Shown here: one piece after another, positions 9,042-17,207 of the stretch | How the letters are laid out: each line of letters opens with the position of its first letter | Numbering within the stretch: position 1 is the stretch's first letter | Assembly (NCBI RefSeq): GCF_000737705.1 | Contig: NZ_JPRH01000002.1 | Span: 124,001-188,000 of the forward strand | Direction: 5' to 3' | DNA from: Chryseobacterium soli | Lineage (GTDB): Bacteria > Bacteroidota > Bacteroidia > Flavobacteriales > Weeksellaceae | Length of the DNA stretch: 64,000 nucleotides | Program-made: the position numbers and the translations under genes | The notes under the pieces: generated by a model | Databases searched by the model: none | What the model was told of the DNA's origin: nothing | Seen by the model: the letters and a program-made list of their open reading frames with translations, nothing else

Positions 9042-9630
9042 AAAATTAATTGTTTAATTTGATTAATTTGTGTATTTTATATTATAAATTGATATTTGTT
9101 TATGATTAATTTAAATTTTTATCTCTTATTGAATTTAAATTCATTGTTTAGTGATTTGTGTAGGTGTTTTTTGTGTGTTTTTGGGCTCTATTCATGCATT
9201 TTGGGATTCATCTGTTATGGTGTGTGTTTTTATTATGTTTGAATTTTTTAGTTGAAATGCAAAATGTATTATTTTAACTTATTTATAGATTTTGCTTGTA
9301 AATATTCAATTTTTTTAATCTCTTCATATTTGTTAAAAAAATATTCATCTTAATACATATTTCAATAGAAATCATAAAATTCATGATTTACCCTTTTTAT
9401 TATTCAATGCATATTTTATTATTGATTAACATTATGTTAAATATTATAGTATATGATGAATTTAAGCAAATATATGTAAAAATTGTTTCAAAAAACAGCT
9501 AAAGTTCAGTGCTACAGGGGTTTGATTCACTGCTTGGGGAATGGATACCTGATATTTTCAGTGTTAATAGAGTGTGAAGAGAAAATAGATTTTTGTACCC
9601 CAATATTAAATTTATATTAAAATATTAAAT
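9042..9630. other. long AT-rich intergenic region
   Basis: About 590 bases without a supportable gene. The left 450 bases are extremely AT-rich with runs of T and TTTGTGT-like words; 9490-9600 is less AT-rich and has an open stretch of about 45 codons without a start. It should contain the promoter of the VGINT-lectin operon, but I could not identify a clean TAnnTTTG on the minus strand. Confidence 0.4.
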
Positions 9631-9634
9631 ACAA

Positions 9635-9661
9635 TAAAAAAGCACGCTAAAAAAGCGTGCT
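9635..9661 (-). terminator. Rho-independent terminator of the nrd operon
   Basis: Perfect 8-base stem AGCACGCT / AGCGTGCT (9641-9648 with 9654-9661), followed on the minus strand by a T tract. It lies 35 bases past the nrdA stop. Confidence 0.85.
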
Positions 9662-9695
9662 TTGGTACTATATTGATGTTTATTATTGTTCCATA

Positions 9696-11354
9696 TTATG
9701 CTTCACAAGCAGAACAGCTTACAAAATTGACCATCATTTCTTTAGAAACAGAAGAACTTCTTTGGTAATATAAAGTCTTCACTCCTTTTTTCCATGCTTC
9801 GATATAGAGGTAATTTACATCTTTTACAGGCATTGTAGAAGGAATCTGTAAGTTCAGTGACTGCGCCTGGTCAATATACTGTTGTCTTTGGGCAGCCTGT
9901 GAAATGATCTCCATTGGAGAGATTTCTTTAAATGTTTTGAATACTGCTTTTTCTTCATCGCTAAGTTCCGTTAAATGCTGAACAGAACCGTGATTTAGCA
10001 TAATTGTTCTCCAGGTTTCTTCGTTATCCAATCCTTTTTCTTCCAGTAATTTTGCCAGATATTTGTTCTTACGCATAAAGTTTCCTTTCGCTAAGCCCGC
10101 TTTATAATAGTTAGAGGCAAAAGGTTCAATTCCCGGAGAAGTTTGTCCCAGAATCGCTGAACTTGAAGTTGTAGGAGCAATAGCCATAGTCGTGGTATTT
10201 CTCAATCCATAACCTTTCAATAATTCAGGTTCTCCATAGATATTGGCCAATTCTCTTGAAGCAGTTTCTGCCTGTTCTTTGATATGTCTGAAAGCTCTTG
10301 CGTTGAACTGGGTTGCCTCAAAACTTTCAAATGGAATCATGTTTTTCTGTAAATAAGAATGGTATCCCAATACTCCTAAGCCCAGTGCTCTGTGACGTAA
10401 TGCAAAGTTTCTTGCTCCCTGCAGGTAGTAATTACCTTCTGTTTTTTCGATAAATTCAGTTAAAACAGCATCCAGGAAGTAAACGGCAAGTTTTACAGCG
10501 TCCGTATCTTTCCATTCATCATACAATTCTAAGTTCATAGAAGACAGACAGCAGATGAAAGATTCTTCTCTGGTGGAAGGAAGCATGATTTCAGAACACA
10601 GGTTACTTGCATTTACAGGCATTCCCAGATCCTTATAAACCTGCGGCTTGTTTCTGTTAACGTTATCTGTAAAGAAAATATAAGGAAGGCCTTTTTGTTG
10701 ACGGCTTTCCAGTACTCTCGCCCAGATTTTACGTTTGTCCATGTCGCCATCGATCATATCCTGCATCCAGTAATCCGGTACACAGATCCCTGTGAACAGG
10801 TTCTGAATCGGACTTCCGATATCTTTGATAGATAAGAATTCTTCAATATCACCGTGGTCGATATCCAAATAAGCAGCAAAAGCACCTCTTCTTACTCCGC
10901 CCTGAGAAACAACATCCATTGCTGTATCAAACAGTTTCATAAAAGATACAGCTCCTGAAGATTTTCCATTATCGGTTACTGCAGTTCCTCGGTTACGAAG
11001 TTCTCCGAAATACCCTGAAGTTCCTCCTCCGATTTTTGTCTGCATGATCACCTCACCCATTTTGTGGGTAATTCCTTCAATACTGTCCGGAATATGAACG
11101 TTGAAACATGAGATCGGAAGTCCTCTCTGTGTTCCCATATTGGCCCAGACAGGAGAAGAAAAACTGATCCATCCTTTTGTGATCATTTCCTTGAAAGCCG
11201 GCTGTAATTCAGGCTTGTATAATTTTTTTGCAGCAGCAGTGGTGATTCTGTCGATAGCTCCGTCTACAGTTTCTCCTTTTAACAGATATCCTCTGTTCAG
11301 CATTTGCTCAGACTCTTCATTGAGCCACCATATATTTGAATTTTGCTCTTCCAT
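9696..11354 (-). CDS. nrdA: ribonucleoside-diphosphate reductase alpha subunit, short class Id-like NrdA
   Basis: The catalytic subunit that reduces ribonucleotides to deoxyribonucleotides. At 552 residues it is much shorter than E. coli NrdA and starts directly at the catalytic region, with no N-terminal ATP-cone. The active-site parts are present: C83 (PISCFNV), the N251-C253-E255 triad in NLCSEI, the second cysteine at C268/C269, the PTTSSS loop at 395-400, the radical-relay tyrosines Y529-Y530 in TLYYQRS, and the C-terminal CSAC pair C547/C550. This minimal form fits the class Id enzyme known from Flavobacterium johnsoniae. It is the third gene of nrdB-ABM-nrdA, 58 bases after the ABM gene. 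Confidence 0.93.
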   Translation of the reverse strand: MEEQNSNIWWLNEESEQMLNRGYLLKGETVDGAIDRITTAAAKKLYKPELQPAFKEMITKGWISFSSPVWANMGTQRGLPISCFNVHIPDSIEGITHKMGEVIMQTKIGGGTSGYFGELRNRGTAVTDNGKSSGAVSFMKLFDTAMDVVSQGGVRRGAFAAYLDIDHGDIEEFLSIKDIGSPIQNLFTGICVPDYWMQDMIDGDMDKRKIWARVLESRQQKGLPYIFFTDNVNRNKPQVYKDLGMPVNASNLCSEIMLPSTREESFICCLSSMNLELYDEWKDTDAVKLAVYFLDAVLTEFIEKTEGNYYLQGARNFALRHRALGLGVLGYHSYLQKNMIPFESFEATQFNARAFRHIKEQAETASRELANIYGEPELLKGYGLRNTTTMAIAPTTSSSAILGQTSPGIEPFASNYYKAGLAKGNFMRKNKYLAKLLEEKGLDNEETWRTIMLNHGSVQHLTELSDEEKAVFKTFKEISPMEIISQAAQRQQYIDQAQSLNLQIPSTMPVKDVNYLYIEAWKKGVKTLYYQRSSSVSKEMMVNFVSCSACEA

Positions 11355-11412
11355 AGATGTTATATTTTCGAATTCCCGGATGGTTTTATCATTCTCAGGA
11401 ATTTTGTATTGC

Positions 11413-11700
11413 TTATATTGATTGTAAAATTTCTATTTTGTGGGAACCATTCAGTCCGCTTTCGTCTCTTAATTTTTGAAATTCCTTAAAAGAAGGTACG
11501 TTCAAAACCTCATGCTGTACTTCTTCATTGATATAATTGGAGTAATGTAAAAATGTAACGTCATCTTCTTTTATATACACTTTATATTCAAAGGTTTCCT
11601 GATCTAAATTTTTGAAATCATCCAGAAACTTTTGGATATTGGTTTTGTTTTCGGTAACAAATTCCGGTTTAACGGTGTAAGATACGATTACGTTGATCAT
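11413..11700 (-). CDS. ABM-fold (antibiotic biosynthesis monooxygenase-like) protein
   Basis: A 95-residue protein with the length and pattern of dimeric ferredoxin-like ABM/quinol-monooxygenase proteins: an opening strand MINVIVSYTVKPE, a helix, a strand FEYKVYIKEDD, then FLHYSNYINEEVQHEVLNVPSFKEF, where the H...H..SFKEF region is typical of the family. It lies between nrdB and nrdA in the same direction, so it is probably co-transcribed with them. Its role there is unknown. Possibilities are a redox helper for reductase or an unrelated passenger. A repeat element separates it from nrdB. Confidence 0.65.
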   Translation of the reverse strand: MINVIVSYTVKPEFVTENKTNIQKFLDDFKNLDQETFEYKVYIKEDDVTFLHYSNYINEEVQHEVLNVPSFKEFQKLRDESGLNGSHKIEILQSI

Positions 11701-11727
11701 TATTTATGTTTTAATATTTAATCTGGT

Positions 11728-11862
11728 TGTCATTGCGAGGAACGAAGCAATCTCTTGATAATTTTGATTTCTTAACTATTTCTTAGTATTTTAAATTTTA
11801 ACCATTAAGGATGATTTAAGTTTTAAGAATATTAAGATGAAATTCTTCATTCAGAATGACAA
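11728..11862. repeat. REP/MITE-like element with TTGTCATT ends
   Basis: The left end reads TTGTCATTGCGAGGAACGAA followed by GCAATCTC; the right end, read on the other strand, is TTGTCATTCTGAATGAAGAA. Both are forms of dispersed repeat ends that I recognise from bacterial intergenic regions. The outer 8 bases are perfect inverted repeats about 135 bases apart; the interior has no coding potential. It sits between nrdB and the ABM gene, inside the presumed operon. Confidence 0.55.
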
Positions 11863-11912
11863 AAACGCTAATACTATCTGTTTTGACGCTCGCTTTGCTC
11901 GCGCCTTCATCA

Positions 11913-12887
11913 TTAAAACAAATCGTTCGCTGTAATACTCTTATCGTGTTTTGTATAATCTACCGGTCTTTTTGCGAAGAAATCATCCATAGAGTTGGCG
12001 AAAACTTCTTCTTCAAACCACTTCATTGGACGATATTGTTCAGGAGTGATGTTATAACGTGTATCCATATTGATTTTCTTTAAACTGTCGTCAACACGGT
12101 ATTTCATGAAGTTTAACAGATCTTCTTTGGTGAAGAAATTAAATTCTCCTAATTCGAAGATCCATTCGATAATTTCACCTTCCAATTCAATAGACTGATC
12201 TACCAAAGTATAGATGTCTTCAATATCAGAATCTGTTAACAGGTCAGGTTGTTCTTCACGAATTTTATTGATCAGGTAGATTCCTCCATTCGCGTGAATC
12301 TGCTCGTCGATAGAAGTCCATGCAATAATATTGGAAACGTTCTTCATGTATCCTTTGAATCTTGTGAAAGAAAGGATGATCGCGAATTGTGAGAAAAGCG
12401 ATACATTTTCAATCAGGATGCTGAATAATAAAAGAGAAGAAACATATTCTTTTGGAGTGGTAGAATTAGCGTGTTTCAAAACGTTTGTTAAGAAATCAAT
12501 TCTCTTTTTCACAGCAGGAATTTCTATAACATTAGAGAATTCTTCGTTATATCCTAATACTTCTACCAGACGGGAATAGGCTTCAGAATGACGGAATTCA
12601 CATTCTGCAAAAGTAGCACCCAGGCCATTCAATTCAGGTTTAGGCATGTGGTTGTATAGGTTTCCCCAGAATGTCTTTACAGACACCTCGATCTGTGCAA
12701 TGGCTAACAATGCATTTTTCACAGCATTTTTTTCGTGTGGTTCTAACTGCGAATGAAAATCCTGAACATCTGCAGTAAAGTCCACTTCCGAATGCACCCA
12801 GAACGATTTGTTGATCGCCTCTACAAATTGAAGAACCTCAGGGTATTCAAATGGTTTATAGCTTACTCTTTTATCAAAAATTCCCAT
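11913..12887 (-). CDS. nrdB: ribonucleoside-diphosphate reductase beta subunit, class Id-like NrdB
   Basis: The radical-generating subunit of ribonucleotide reductase, 324 residues. The metal ligands are visible: E67, E97 and H100 (EFRHSEAY), E160 (LIENVSLF), E195 and H198 (DEQIH). The first ligand is glutamate rather than the aspartate of class Ia, and K71 follows four residues later. Y104 stands at the tyrosyl-radical position. From memory, E67, K71 and Y104 agree in position with the dimanganese, superoxide-activated class Id protein of Flavobacterium johnsoniae. There is no N-terminal ATP-cone, so overall-activity control by dATP is absent from both subunits. It is the first gene of the operon. 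Confidence 0.93.
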   Translation of the reverse strand: MGIFDKRVSYKPFEYPEVLQFVEAINKSFWVHSEVDFTADVQDFHSQLEPHEKNAVKNALLAIAQIEVSVKTFWGNLYNHMPKPELNGLGATFAECEFRHSEAYSRLVEVLGYNEEFSNVIEIPAVKKRIDFLTNVLKHANSTTPKEYVSSLLLFSILIENVSLFSQFAIILSFTRFKGYMKNVSNIIAWTSIDEQIHANGGIYLINKIREEQPDLLTDSDIEDIYTLVDQSIELEGEIIEWIFELGEFNFFTKEDLLNFMKYRVDDSLKKINMDTRYNITPEQYRPMKWFEEEVFANSMDDFFAKRPVDYTKHDKSITANDLF

Positions 12888-12923
12888 ATTAAAATGTCTT
12901 TAAAATTAAAATAATTACATGAC

Positions 12924-13105
12924 TGTGGATAACGTTCAAAAAATAATCAACTTCTTGATCTGTCGTAACTTGTATTTCAAAGTTTTTCACAGGAGAAGGG
13001 TCTTTGTTTTTTGTTTCGTGCGAAGCACAAAGGTCGAAAAAAAGAACTGATTTAAAAAGGGGAAAATACTAATTGGTTGAGTTTTAACTCTAAAAGTTTT
13101 CCACA
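12924..13105. promoter_or_regulatory. three DnaA-box-like sites upstream of nrdB
   Basis: A perfect TTATCCACA lies on the minus strand at 12924-12932; TTTTTCACA at 12983-12991 and TTTTCCACA at 13097-13105 lie on the plus strand and fit the relaxed consensus TTWTNCACA. All are within 220 bases upstream of nrdB. DnaA is known to regulate nrd genes in E. coli and Bacillus; regulation here is an inference. Confidence 0.35.
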
Positions 13106-13313
13106 TTTACATGAAAGTCGCGCTGATAATGGTCTAAGCACAGTTCTGAAGCTAAAATGAATAAAAATGCAAACTTACGGTTAAACAGGATTCTGTAAAT
13201 ACCTATTAATAAATGCATAATGAGTTAAACAATAATTTATTTGAATAAATTGCTATTCTTGTAACAAATTGAATATATCGTCTACTTATTGGGTATAAAA
13301 CATACATCACTTA
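13106..13313. other. divergent intergenic region between nrdB and the export operon
   Basis: A minus-strand TAAGTTTG at 13170-13177 is a candidate -7 element for the nrd operon, which would give a leader of about 280 bases. A weaker GACCTTTG lies nearer at 13028-13035. No good plus-strand promoter for the ABC operon was recognised. Confidence 0.3.
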
Positions 13314-14003
13314 ATGTTAGTAATTCAGGATTTAAATAAATCGTACGACACAGGAAAAAGCAAGTTGCACGTTCTCAAAGGAATTAATCTTAATATTTCC
13401 GAAGGCGAGTTTGTTTCCATTATGGGAAGTTCCGGTTCCGGAAAGTCTACACTCCTTAATATTATTGGTATTCTGGATGAAAAAGATTCAGGAATATATG
13501 AGCTGGCTGGCGTTCCGATTGAGCATCTGTCTGAAATAAAAGCAGCTGAATACAGAAGTAAATTTTTAGGATTTATTTTCCAGTCTTTTAATTTGATTGG
13601 ATACAAAACAGCCTTAGATAATGTAGCTCTTCCTTTATATTATCAAAATGTTCCCAGAAAAGAACGTAACATAAAAGCGATGGAGTATCTGGAGAAAGTA
13701 GGCCTTGCCCAGTGGGCAACCCACCTTCCGAATGAGCTTTCCGGAGGGCAGAAACAAAGGGTGGCTATTGCCAGAGCTTTGATTACTGATCCCAAGATCG
13801 TACTGGCAGATGAGCCTACGGGAGCCCTGGATTCCAAAACTACCCATGATATTATGAAGCTTCTTCAGGATATCAATAACGAAGGGAAAACCATTATTGT
13901 GGTTACCCATGAACCTGATGTTGCAGCGCAAACCAAAAGAAACGTTATTTTAAAAGACGGAGTTATTGAAAGCGATGAGTTTATCAAGCAGATTGTGTTG
14001 TAA
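13314..14003 (+). CDS. ABC transporter ATP-binding protein (MacB/LolD-type)
   Basis: A 229-residue stand-alone ATPase with all motifs: Walker A GSSGSGKST at 38-46, Q-loop Q90 in FIFQSFNLI, signature LSGGQKQR at 142-149, Walker B IVLADEP at 162-168, D-loop SALD-equivalent GALD and switch H199. The sequence is of the MacB/LolD/FtsE class that powers mechanotransmission transporters rather than transmembrane pumping. It opens an operon with two MacB-like permeases and a MacA-like adaptor, so it should serve as their shared ATPase at the inner membrane. Confidence 0.92.
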   Translation: MLVIQDLNKSYDTGKSKLHVLKGINLNISEGEFVSIMGSSGSGKSTLLNIIGILDEKDSGIYELAGVPIEHLSEIKAAEYRSKFLGFIFQSFNLIGYKTALDNVALPLYYQNVPRKERNIKAMEYLEKVGLAQWATHLPNELSGGQKQRVAIARALITDPKIVLADEPTGALDSKTTHDIMKLLQDINNEGKTIIVVTHEPDVAAQTKRNVILKDGVIESDEFIKQIVL

Positions 14004-14029
14004 GAAAGTGAATGATGAATGGTCAATTT

Positions 14030-14113
14030 TGCTTCGCAAGTGAATTTTTATGTTTGTGAAAAATTGAATAGTTCGTCATATATAATAAATCACAAATTTG
14101 AAAAAGAATAAAA
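14030..14113. repeat. repeat-like DNA flanking the four-helix gene (left)
   Basis: Contains GGTCAATTTTGCTTCGCAAG followed by TGAATTTT; the core CGCAAGTGAATT recurs as CGCAGTGAATT on the right side of the four-helix gene (14526-14536). The two stretches bracket a gene unrelated to its operon neighbours. Confidence 0.35.
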
Positions 14114-14464
14114 ATGTTTTTAGATCTCAATCATTATAAACTCGATGTTTATAAATCGGCAAGGGAATTAAGGTTTGAATGTTATCAAATGTTATCAAGA
14201 CTTCCGGATAGTGAAAGATTTAATTTAACAGATCAGATAAGAAGAGCTTCAACTTCAGTGGTATTGAATATTACAGAAGGTTGTTCAAGAAAATCCGAGA
14301 CCGAAAGAAAAAGGTATTTTGAAATTGCAAGAGGTTCGGTAATAGAATTAGATTCATGTTTTGATATAGCTATTGAATGTAAGTATATTGAAAGAGAGAA
14401 TTTAGAAAAAACAGGAAAATTAATAAAAACAACTTTCATTTTATTAAGTGGAATGTTAAAATAG
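14114..14464 (+). CDS. four-helix bundle protein, S23 / 23S rRNA intervening-sequence protein family
   Basis: A 116-residue all-helical protein with the family pattern: LDVYKSARELRFECYQM, then F.LTDQIRRASTSVVLNI.EG with a conserved arginine-rich turn, and KRYFEIARGSVIELD. Orphan copies are frequent in Bacteroidota and their function is poorly known; related Avd proteins assist diversity-generating retroelements. It interrupts the ABC export operon between the ATPase and first permease, with 110 bases before and 135 bases after that share repeat-like words. This suggests a later insertion rather than a transporter part. No reverse transcriptase is nearby. Confidence 0.8.
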   Translation: MFLDLNHYKLDVYKSARELRFECYQMLSRLPDSERFNLTDQIRRASTSVVLNITEGCSRKSETERKRYFEIARGSVIELDSCFDIAIECKYIERENLEKTGKLIKTTFILLSGMLK

Positions 14465-14599
14465 TCAAAATGATGCTGAATTTTATTGGGCAGGTGAAAT
14501 TCACAAGAGGAGAAAAAATTGACAACGCAGTGAATTGACTTTGAAGAATATTCACAATTTAATTTTAATTGACTTTTTTATAAAGTAAAAAACAAAACT

Positions 14600-15829
14600 A
14601 TGTTTGACCTAGATCGTTGGCAGGAAATATTCAGTTCTATCCGCAGTAATGTATTGCGGACGGTACTTTCGGGGTTTACGGTGGCTTTAGGTTTATTTAT
14701 CTTCATCGTTCTCTTTGGAATAGGGACGGGGCTGCAAAATGCCTTTACAGAAGGATTTACCAGAGATGCCCAGAATCTTATTTCCATTTATACAGGAAAA
14801 ACTACGCTGGCCTACAAAGGACTGCAGTCTGACAGAAAGGTTACCATGAATAATGATGACTACGATTTCCTGGTAAATACAGACAAAGAAAATGTTGGCT
14901 ATGCCACTCCAAGGTATTCATCCAGCTTAATGATCAAGTATGGAAAAGAAAGTGGAACCTACCAGGTAAATGGTGCTGATCCACAGGAGCAGTTTACCGA
15001 AAACAGAAAAATGCTGGAAGGCCGTTACCTAAGTCCAATGGACCTGGAAAGAAAGCAGAATGTTGCCGTTATCGGAAGAATGGTACAGCGGGATTTGATT
15101 AAGAACGGAAGCCCTGTCGGAAAAGAATTGAATATCAATGGAACGATGTTTAAAATTGTAGGAGTTTTCTCTGATGATGGCGGAGATTCTGACGAACGAC
15201 ATATTACCGTTCCTATCAGCACGTTGCAGCAGATGAAAAAGGGTTCTGATACCGTGAGTACAATATTCATTGCTTATAGTGATAAACTGACTCCCGCAGC
15301 AGCCATAAAATACGGTGATGAATTAAAAGATAAACTGAAGTCCAGAAAAAGTGTATCTCCTGATGACGAAAACGGAGTGCGGGTATGGAACAACGCTAAA
15401 AATATGAATGATACATTTATGTTTATGGCTGTGATTACTGCTATTGTAACTTTTATCGGTCTTGGAACTTTGCTGGCAGGAATCATTGGGATCAGCAATA
15501 TTATGGTGTATATCGTAAAAGAAAGGACCAAGGAAATTGGTGTACGAAAAGCTATCGGTGCAAAACCCGGAAGTATCGTTGCCTTAATTGTCCAGGAGAG
15601 TGTCGTCATTACGGTAATTTCAGGTTTTGTAGGAGTAGGAATTGGAGTATTGGCTTTAAATTTAATTGGAGATAATCTGGAAGAATATTTTATCAAAAGT
15701 CCGAGTGTGGGCTGGGGAACTATTATTATGGCCTTTATTGCTTTGGTTTTATCCGGTCTTATTGCGGGATTTGTTCCGGCATACAGAGCTTCAAAGATTA
15801 AACCTATCGAAGCATTAAGAACAGAATAA
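14600..15829 (+). CDS. MacB-like ABC transporter permease 1
   Basis: A 409-residue permease with the MacB layout: one N-terminal membrane helix (about 20-42, RTVLSGFTVALGLFIFIVLFG), a large periplasmic domain of the MacB_PCD type at about 45-265, and three C-terminal helices containing the FtsX segment with the conserved KERTKEIGVRKAIGAKPGSI. It ends in KIKPIEALRTE, the usual tail of these permeases. It lacks its own ATPase domain and should pair with the upstream ATP-binding protein. The next gene is a diverged paralog, so the transporter may be a heterodimer. Confidence 0.9.
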   Translation: MFDLDRWQEIFSSIRSNVLRTVLSGFTVALGLFIFIVLFGIGTGLQNAFTEGFTRDAQNLISIYTGKTTLAYKGLQSDRKVTMNNDDYDFLVNTDKENVGYATPRYSSSLMIKYGKESGTYQVNGADPQEQFTENRKMLEGRYLSPMDLERKQNVAVIGRMVQRDLIKNGSPVGKELNINGTMFKIVGVFSDDGGDSDERHITVPISTLQQMKKGSDTVSTIFIAYSDKLTPAAAIKYGDELKDKLKSRKSVSPDDENGVRVWNNAKNMNDTFMFMAVITAIVTFIGLGTLLAGIIGISNIMVYIVKERTKEIGVRKAIGAKPGSIVALIVQESVVITVISGFVGVGIGVLALNLIGDNLEEYFIKSPSVGWGTIIMAFIALVLSGLIAGFVPAYRASKIKPIEALRTE

Positions 15830-15928
15830 TTGCTGCGAATAGTAACAAAGAAAATTGATAAGCAGACTCAAAGATCAATCAATAGATGAATCCTTTAGAG
15901 ATCATCATATAACTTATAACTCAAGAAA

Positions 15929-17200
15929 GTGAATATTTTATTTAAAAAAGATACTTGGCAGGAGATTTATTATTCGTTGCGGAATAATAAGCTTCGAACA
16001 TTCCTTACCATGATTGGTGTGGGCTGGGGGATGTTTTTATACGTGAGTCTCTTGGGGGCAGCAAAAGGAATGGAGAACGGTTTTGATAAAGTGTTCTCGG
16101 GATTTGCAACGAATTCAATTTTTCTTTGGGCACAAAACACAAACATTCCTTATGAAGGTTTCCCGAAAGGAAGAAAGCTGGATCTTACCCTTCCCGATAT
16201 TCAGATGCTTAAAAATAAAATTTCAGAAATTGATTATATCTCTCCGCAAAATGCAAGAGGAAGTTTTACAGGTACACCGGGAGAAATCATGTCCAGAAAT
16301 GGGAAAAACGGAACCTATTCTCTTACGGGAGATTATCCTGTTGGAAATAAAATTTCTGAGAAAAAACTTATTTTTGGAAGATACATCAATGATGCGGATG
16401 TTTCTGGAAATAAAAATGTAGCTGTTATTGGAGAAGAAGTATATAAAAACTTCTTTGATTCTAAAAAGAATGAAAATCCTATTGGTAAATCCATCAATGT
16501 TAAAGGTCTTTTCTTTAATGTCATAGGGGTTTTCAGGGTGAAAAAAGGAGGCGGCTTTGAAAATGACCAGACTATTTTTATTCCACTTTCTACGTATACT
16601 AAAATGTACAATGCGGGAGATAAGATTGATATGTTTGCGATTGTAAGTAAACCTAATGCCAACGTCAATGATGTAGAAGAAAGAGTAAAGCTTGCATTAA
16701 AAGCTAAAAATAAAGTCTCACCGGAAGATACAAACGCTTTTGGAAGTTTCAACCTGGGAAAAGAATTTAAAAAGCTGACAGGTTTCCTAACCGGAATGCA
16801 GCTTTTAACCATTATCGTGGGAACGTTAACGATTCTTGCAGGGGTTATCGCCATTTCAAACATTTTATTGATTACGGTAAAAGAAAGAACCAAGGAAATC
16901 GGGATCAGAAGAGCCTTAGGAGCGAAACCTGCTGAAGTAAGAAACCAGATTCTGCTGGAAAGTGTGGTTATTACACTGTCCTCGGGGCTGCTGGGATTCA
17001 TGTCGGGAATCTTTGTTTTGATTATATTAAATATGGTGACGCAGAATCAGGATTCATTTCCTTTCTACAACCCGACAGTCAACTACCTGAATGTGTTTGG
17101 GGCGATGGCAGTAATGGTAATTTTAGGATTGTTAATAGGAATGATTCCGGCGCAGAGAGCCGTGAAGATCAGGCCGATTGAAGCATTGAGAACTGAATAA
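15929..17200 (+). CDS. MacB-like ABC transporter permease 2
   Basis: A 423-residue paralog of the preceding permease: N-terminal helix at about 20-42 (RTFLTMIGVGWGMFLYVSLLG), periplasmic MacB_PCD domain, then three helices with VKERTKEIGIRRALGAKPAEV and the tail KIRPIEALRTE. The start is GTG at 15929, giving MNILFKKDTWQEIYYSLRNN, which aligns with the start of permease 1; no nearby ATG fits. Two different MacB-like subunits beside one ATPase suggest a heterodimeric exporter. The metalloprotease gene begins seven bases after its stop. Confidence 0.9.
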   Translation: MNILFKKDTWQEIYYSLRNNKLRTFLTMIGVGWGMFLYVSLLGAAKGMENGFDKVFSGFATNSIFLWAQNTNIPYEGFPKGRKLDLTLPDIQMLKNKISEIDYISPQNARGSFTGTPGEIMSRNGKNGTYSLTGDYPVGNKISEKKLIFGRYINDADVSGNKNVAVIGEEVYKNFFDSKKNENPIGKSINVKGLFFNVIGVFRVKKGGGFENDQTIFIPLSTYTKMYNAGDKIDMFAIVSKPNANVNDVEERVKLALKAKNKVSPEDTNAFGSFNLGKEFKKLTGFLTGMQLLTIIVGTLTILAGVIAISNILLITVKERTKEIGIRRALGAKPAEVRNQILLESVVITLSSGLLGFMSGIFVLIILNMVTQNQDSFPFYNPTVNYLNVFGAMAVMVILGLLIGMIPAQRAVKIRPIEALRTE

Positions 17201-17207
17201 GACAAAG

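Noticed and set aside
9490..9615. Open stretch of about 45 codons and a GGTTTGATTC-like T-loop resemblance
   Set aside because: No start codon, no family resemblance, and flanking bases cannot pair as a tRNA acceptor or T stem.
11856..12083. Plus-strand frame with a signal-peptide-like start (MTKTLILSVLTLALLAPSS)
   Set aside because: It begins in the repeat element and runs antisense through the end of nrdB; the hydrophobic start is an accident of the repeat sequence.
12888..13313. Possible replication origin because of DnaA-like boxes
   Set aside because: Only three sites, no dnaA or dnaN nearby and no AT-rich unwinding repeat cluster typical of oriC; promoter regulation is the simpler reading.
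15274..15696. 140-codon minus-strand frame opposite permease 1
   Set aside because: Same reason: antisense to a real membrane protein.
16333..17001. 222-codon minus-strand frame opposite MacB-like permease 2
   Set aside because: Antisense shadow of a strongly conserved permease; its residue composition is that of reversed membrane-protein codons.
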